Below, piece by piece: positions 5,906 through 5,941 of a DNA stretch of 5,941 nucleotides; position 1 is the stretch's first letter; each line of letters begins with the position of its first letter. The stretch lies in the NCBI GenBank assembly GCA_005790265.1, contig SXVE01000371.1, forward strand, positions 1 to 5,941, read 5' to 3'. A model generated the notes under the pieces. The model did not search any database, was not told where the DNA came from, and worked only from the letters and a program-made list of their open reading frames with translations. Both the position numbers and the translations under genes were made by a program. Source of the stretch: Acidobacteriota bacterium. GTDB taxonomy: Bacteria > Acidobacteriota > Blastocatellia > Pyrinomonadales > Pyrinomonadaceae.

Positions 5906-5941
5906 TGGTGGCTTGGGACGGAATTGAACCGCCGACACGCG
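5906..5941 (-). tRNA. tRNA 3' part, probably tRNA-Phe (5' part and anticodon outside window)
   Basis: Read on the minus strand, the segment ends in an encoded CCA (5908-5906), preceded by discriminator A, the acceptor strand CCAAGCC (5916-5910), the T-arm GGCGG-TTCAATT-CCGTC (5933-5917, one G-U pair), a 5-nt variable loop GTGTC (5938-5934) and CGC from the anticodon stem. All segment lengths are exactly canonical. The CGTGTCGGCGGTTC series is characteristic of bacterial tRNA-Phe(GAA), but the anticodon is beyond the right edge, so the identity is inferred. Confidence 0.88.

Overview
The window looks like an ordinary chromosomal stretch from a member of the Acidobacteriota, most likely Blastocatellia-like. 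This is an inference from codon style only (GC-rich NCG codons mixed with runs such as gaaaaattt, few Shine-Dalgarno motifs) and was not tested by any search. All five complete genes and one cut-off gene lie on the plus strand. A tRNA cut by the right edge lies on the minus strand.

Layout. Positions 2-691 hold the C-terminal 229 residues of a larger protein, possibly an actin-like ATPase of the glutamate-mutase-L / B12-enzyme reactivase type. Positions 692-822 are a spacer almost filled by a long imperfect palindrome built from 9-nt CACAGAG-type units, which looks like a dispersed repeat. Positions 823-2427 encode a 534-residue FAD-dependent oxidoreductase of the FAD_oxidored (PF12831) type. 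It overlaps by 4 nt a very small ImmA/IrrE-like zinc peptidase gene (2424-2738). Positions 2784-3878 encode a signal-peptide-bearing, beta-rich secreted protein of unknown function. After a 40-nt gap with a stem-loop and a neat 15-bp palindrome come a BadF/BcrA-type N-acetylhexosamine kinase (3919-4893) and NanE, N-acetylmannosamine-6-phosphate 2-epimerase (4880-5593), overlapping by 14 nt. Positions 5594-5865 contain no convincing gene and are AT-rich. A minus-strand terminator (5866-5893) and the 3' part of a tRNA, probably tRNA-Phe (5906-5941), close the window.

How the parts fit. The best-supported functional unit is the kinase-NanE pair: phosphorylation of GlcNAc or ManNAc, and conversion of ManNAc-6-P to GlcNAc-6-P, feed amino sugars from sialic acid, glycans or cell-wall turnover into central metabolism. 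No sialic acid lyase, deacetylase, deaminase or transporter is present in the window. The oxidoreductase and the secreted protein may belong to the same glycan-related locus, but only proximity and shared strand suggest that. I do not see a clearly new defence, mobile or RNA system. The items most worth checking are the palindromic repeat abutting the oxidoreductase start, the oxidoreductase/mini-peptidase coupling, the unrecognised secreted protein, and the candidate operator before the kinase.
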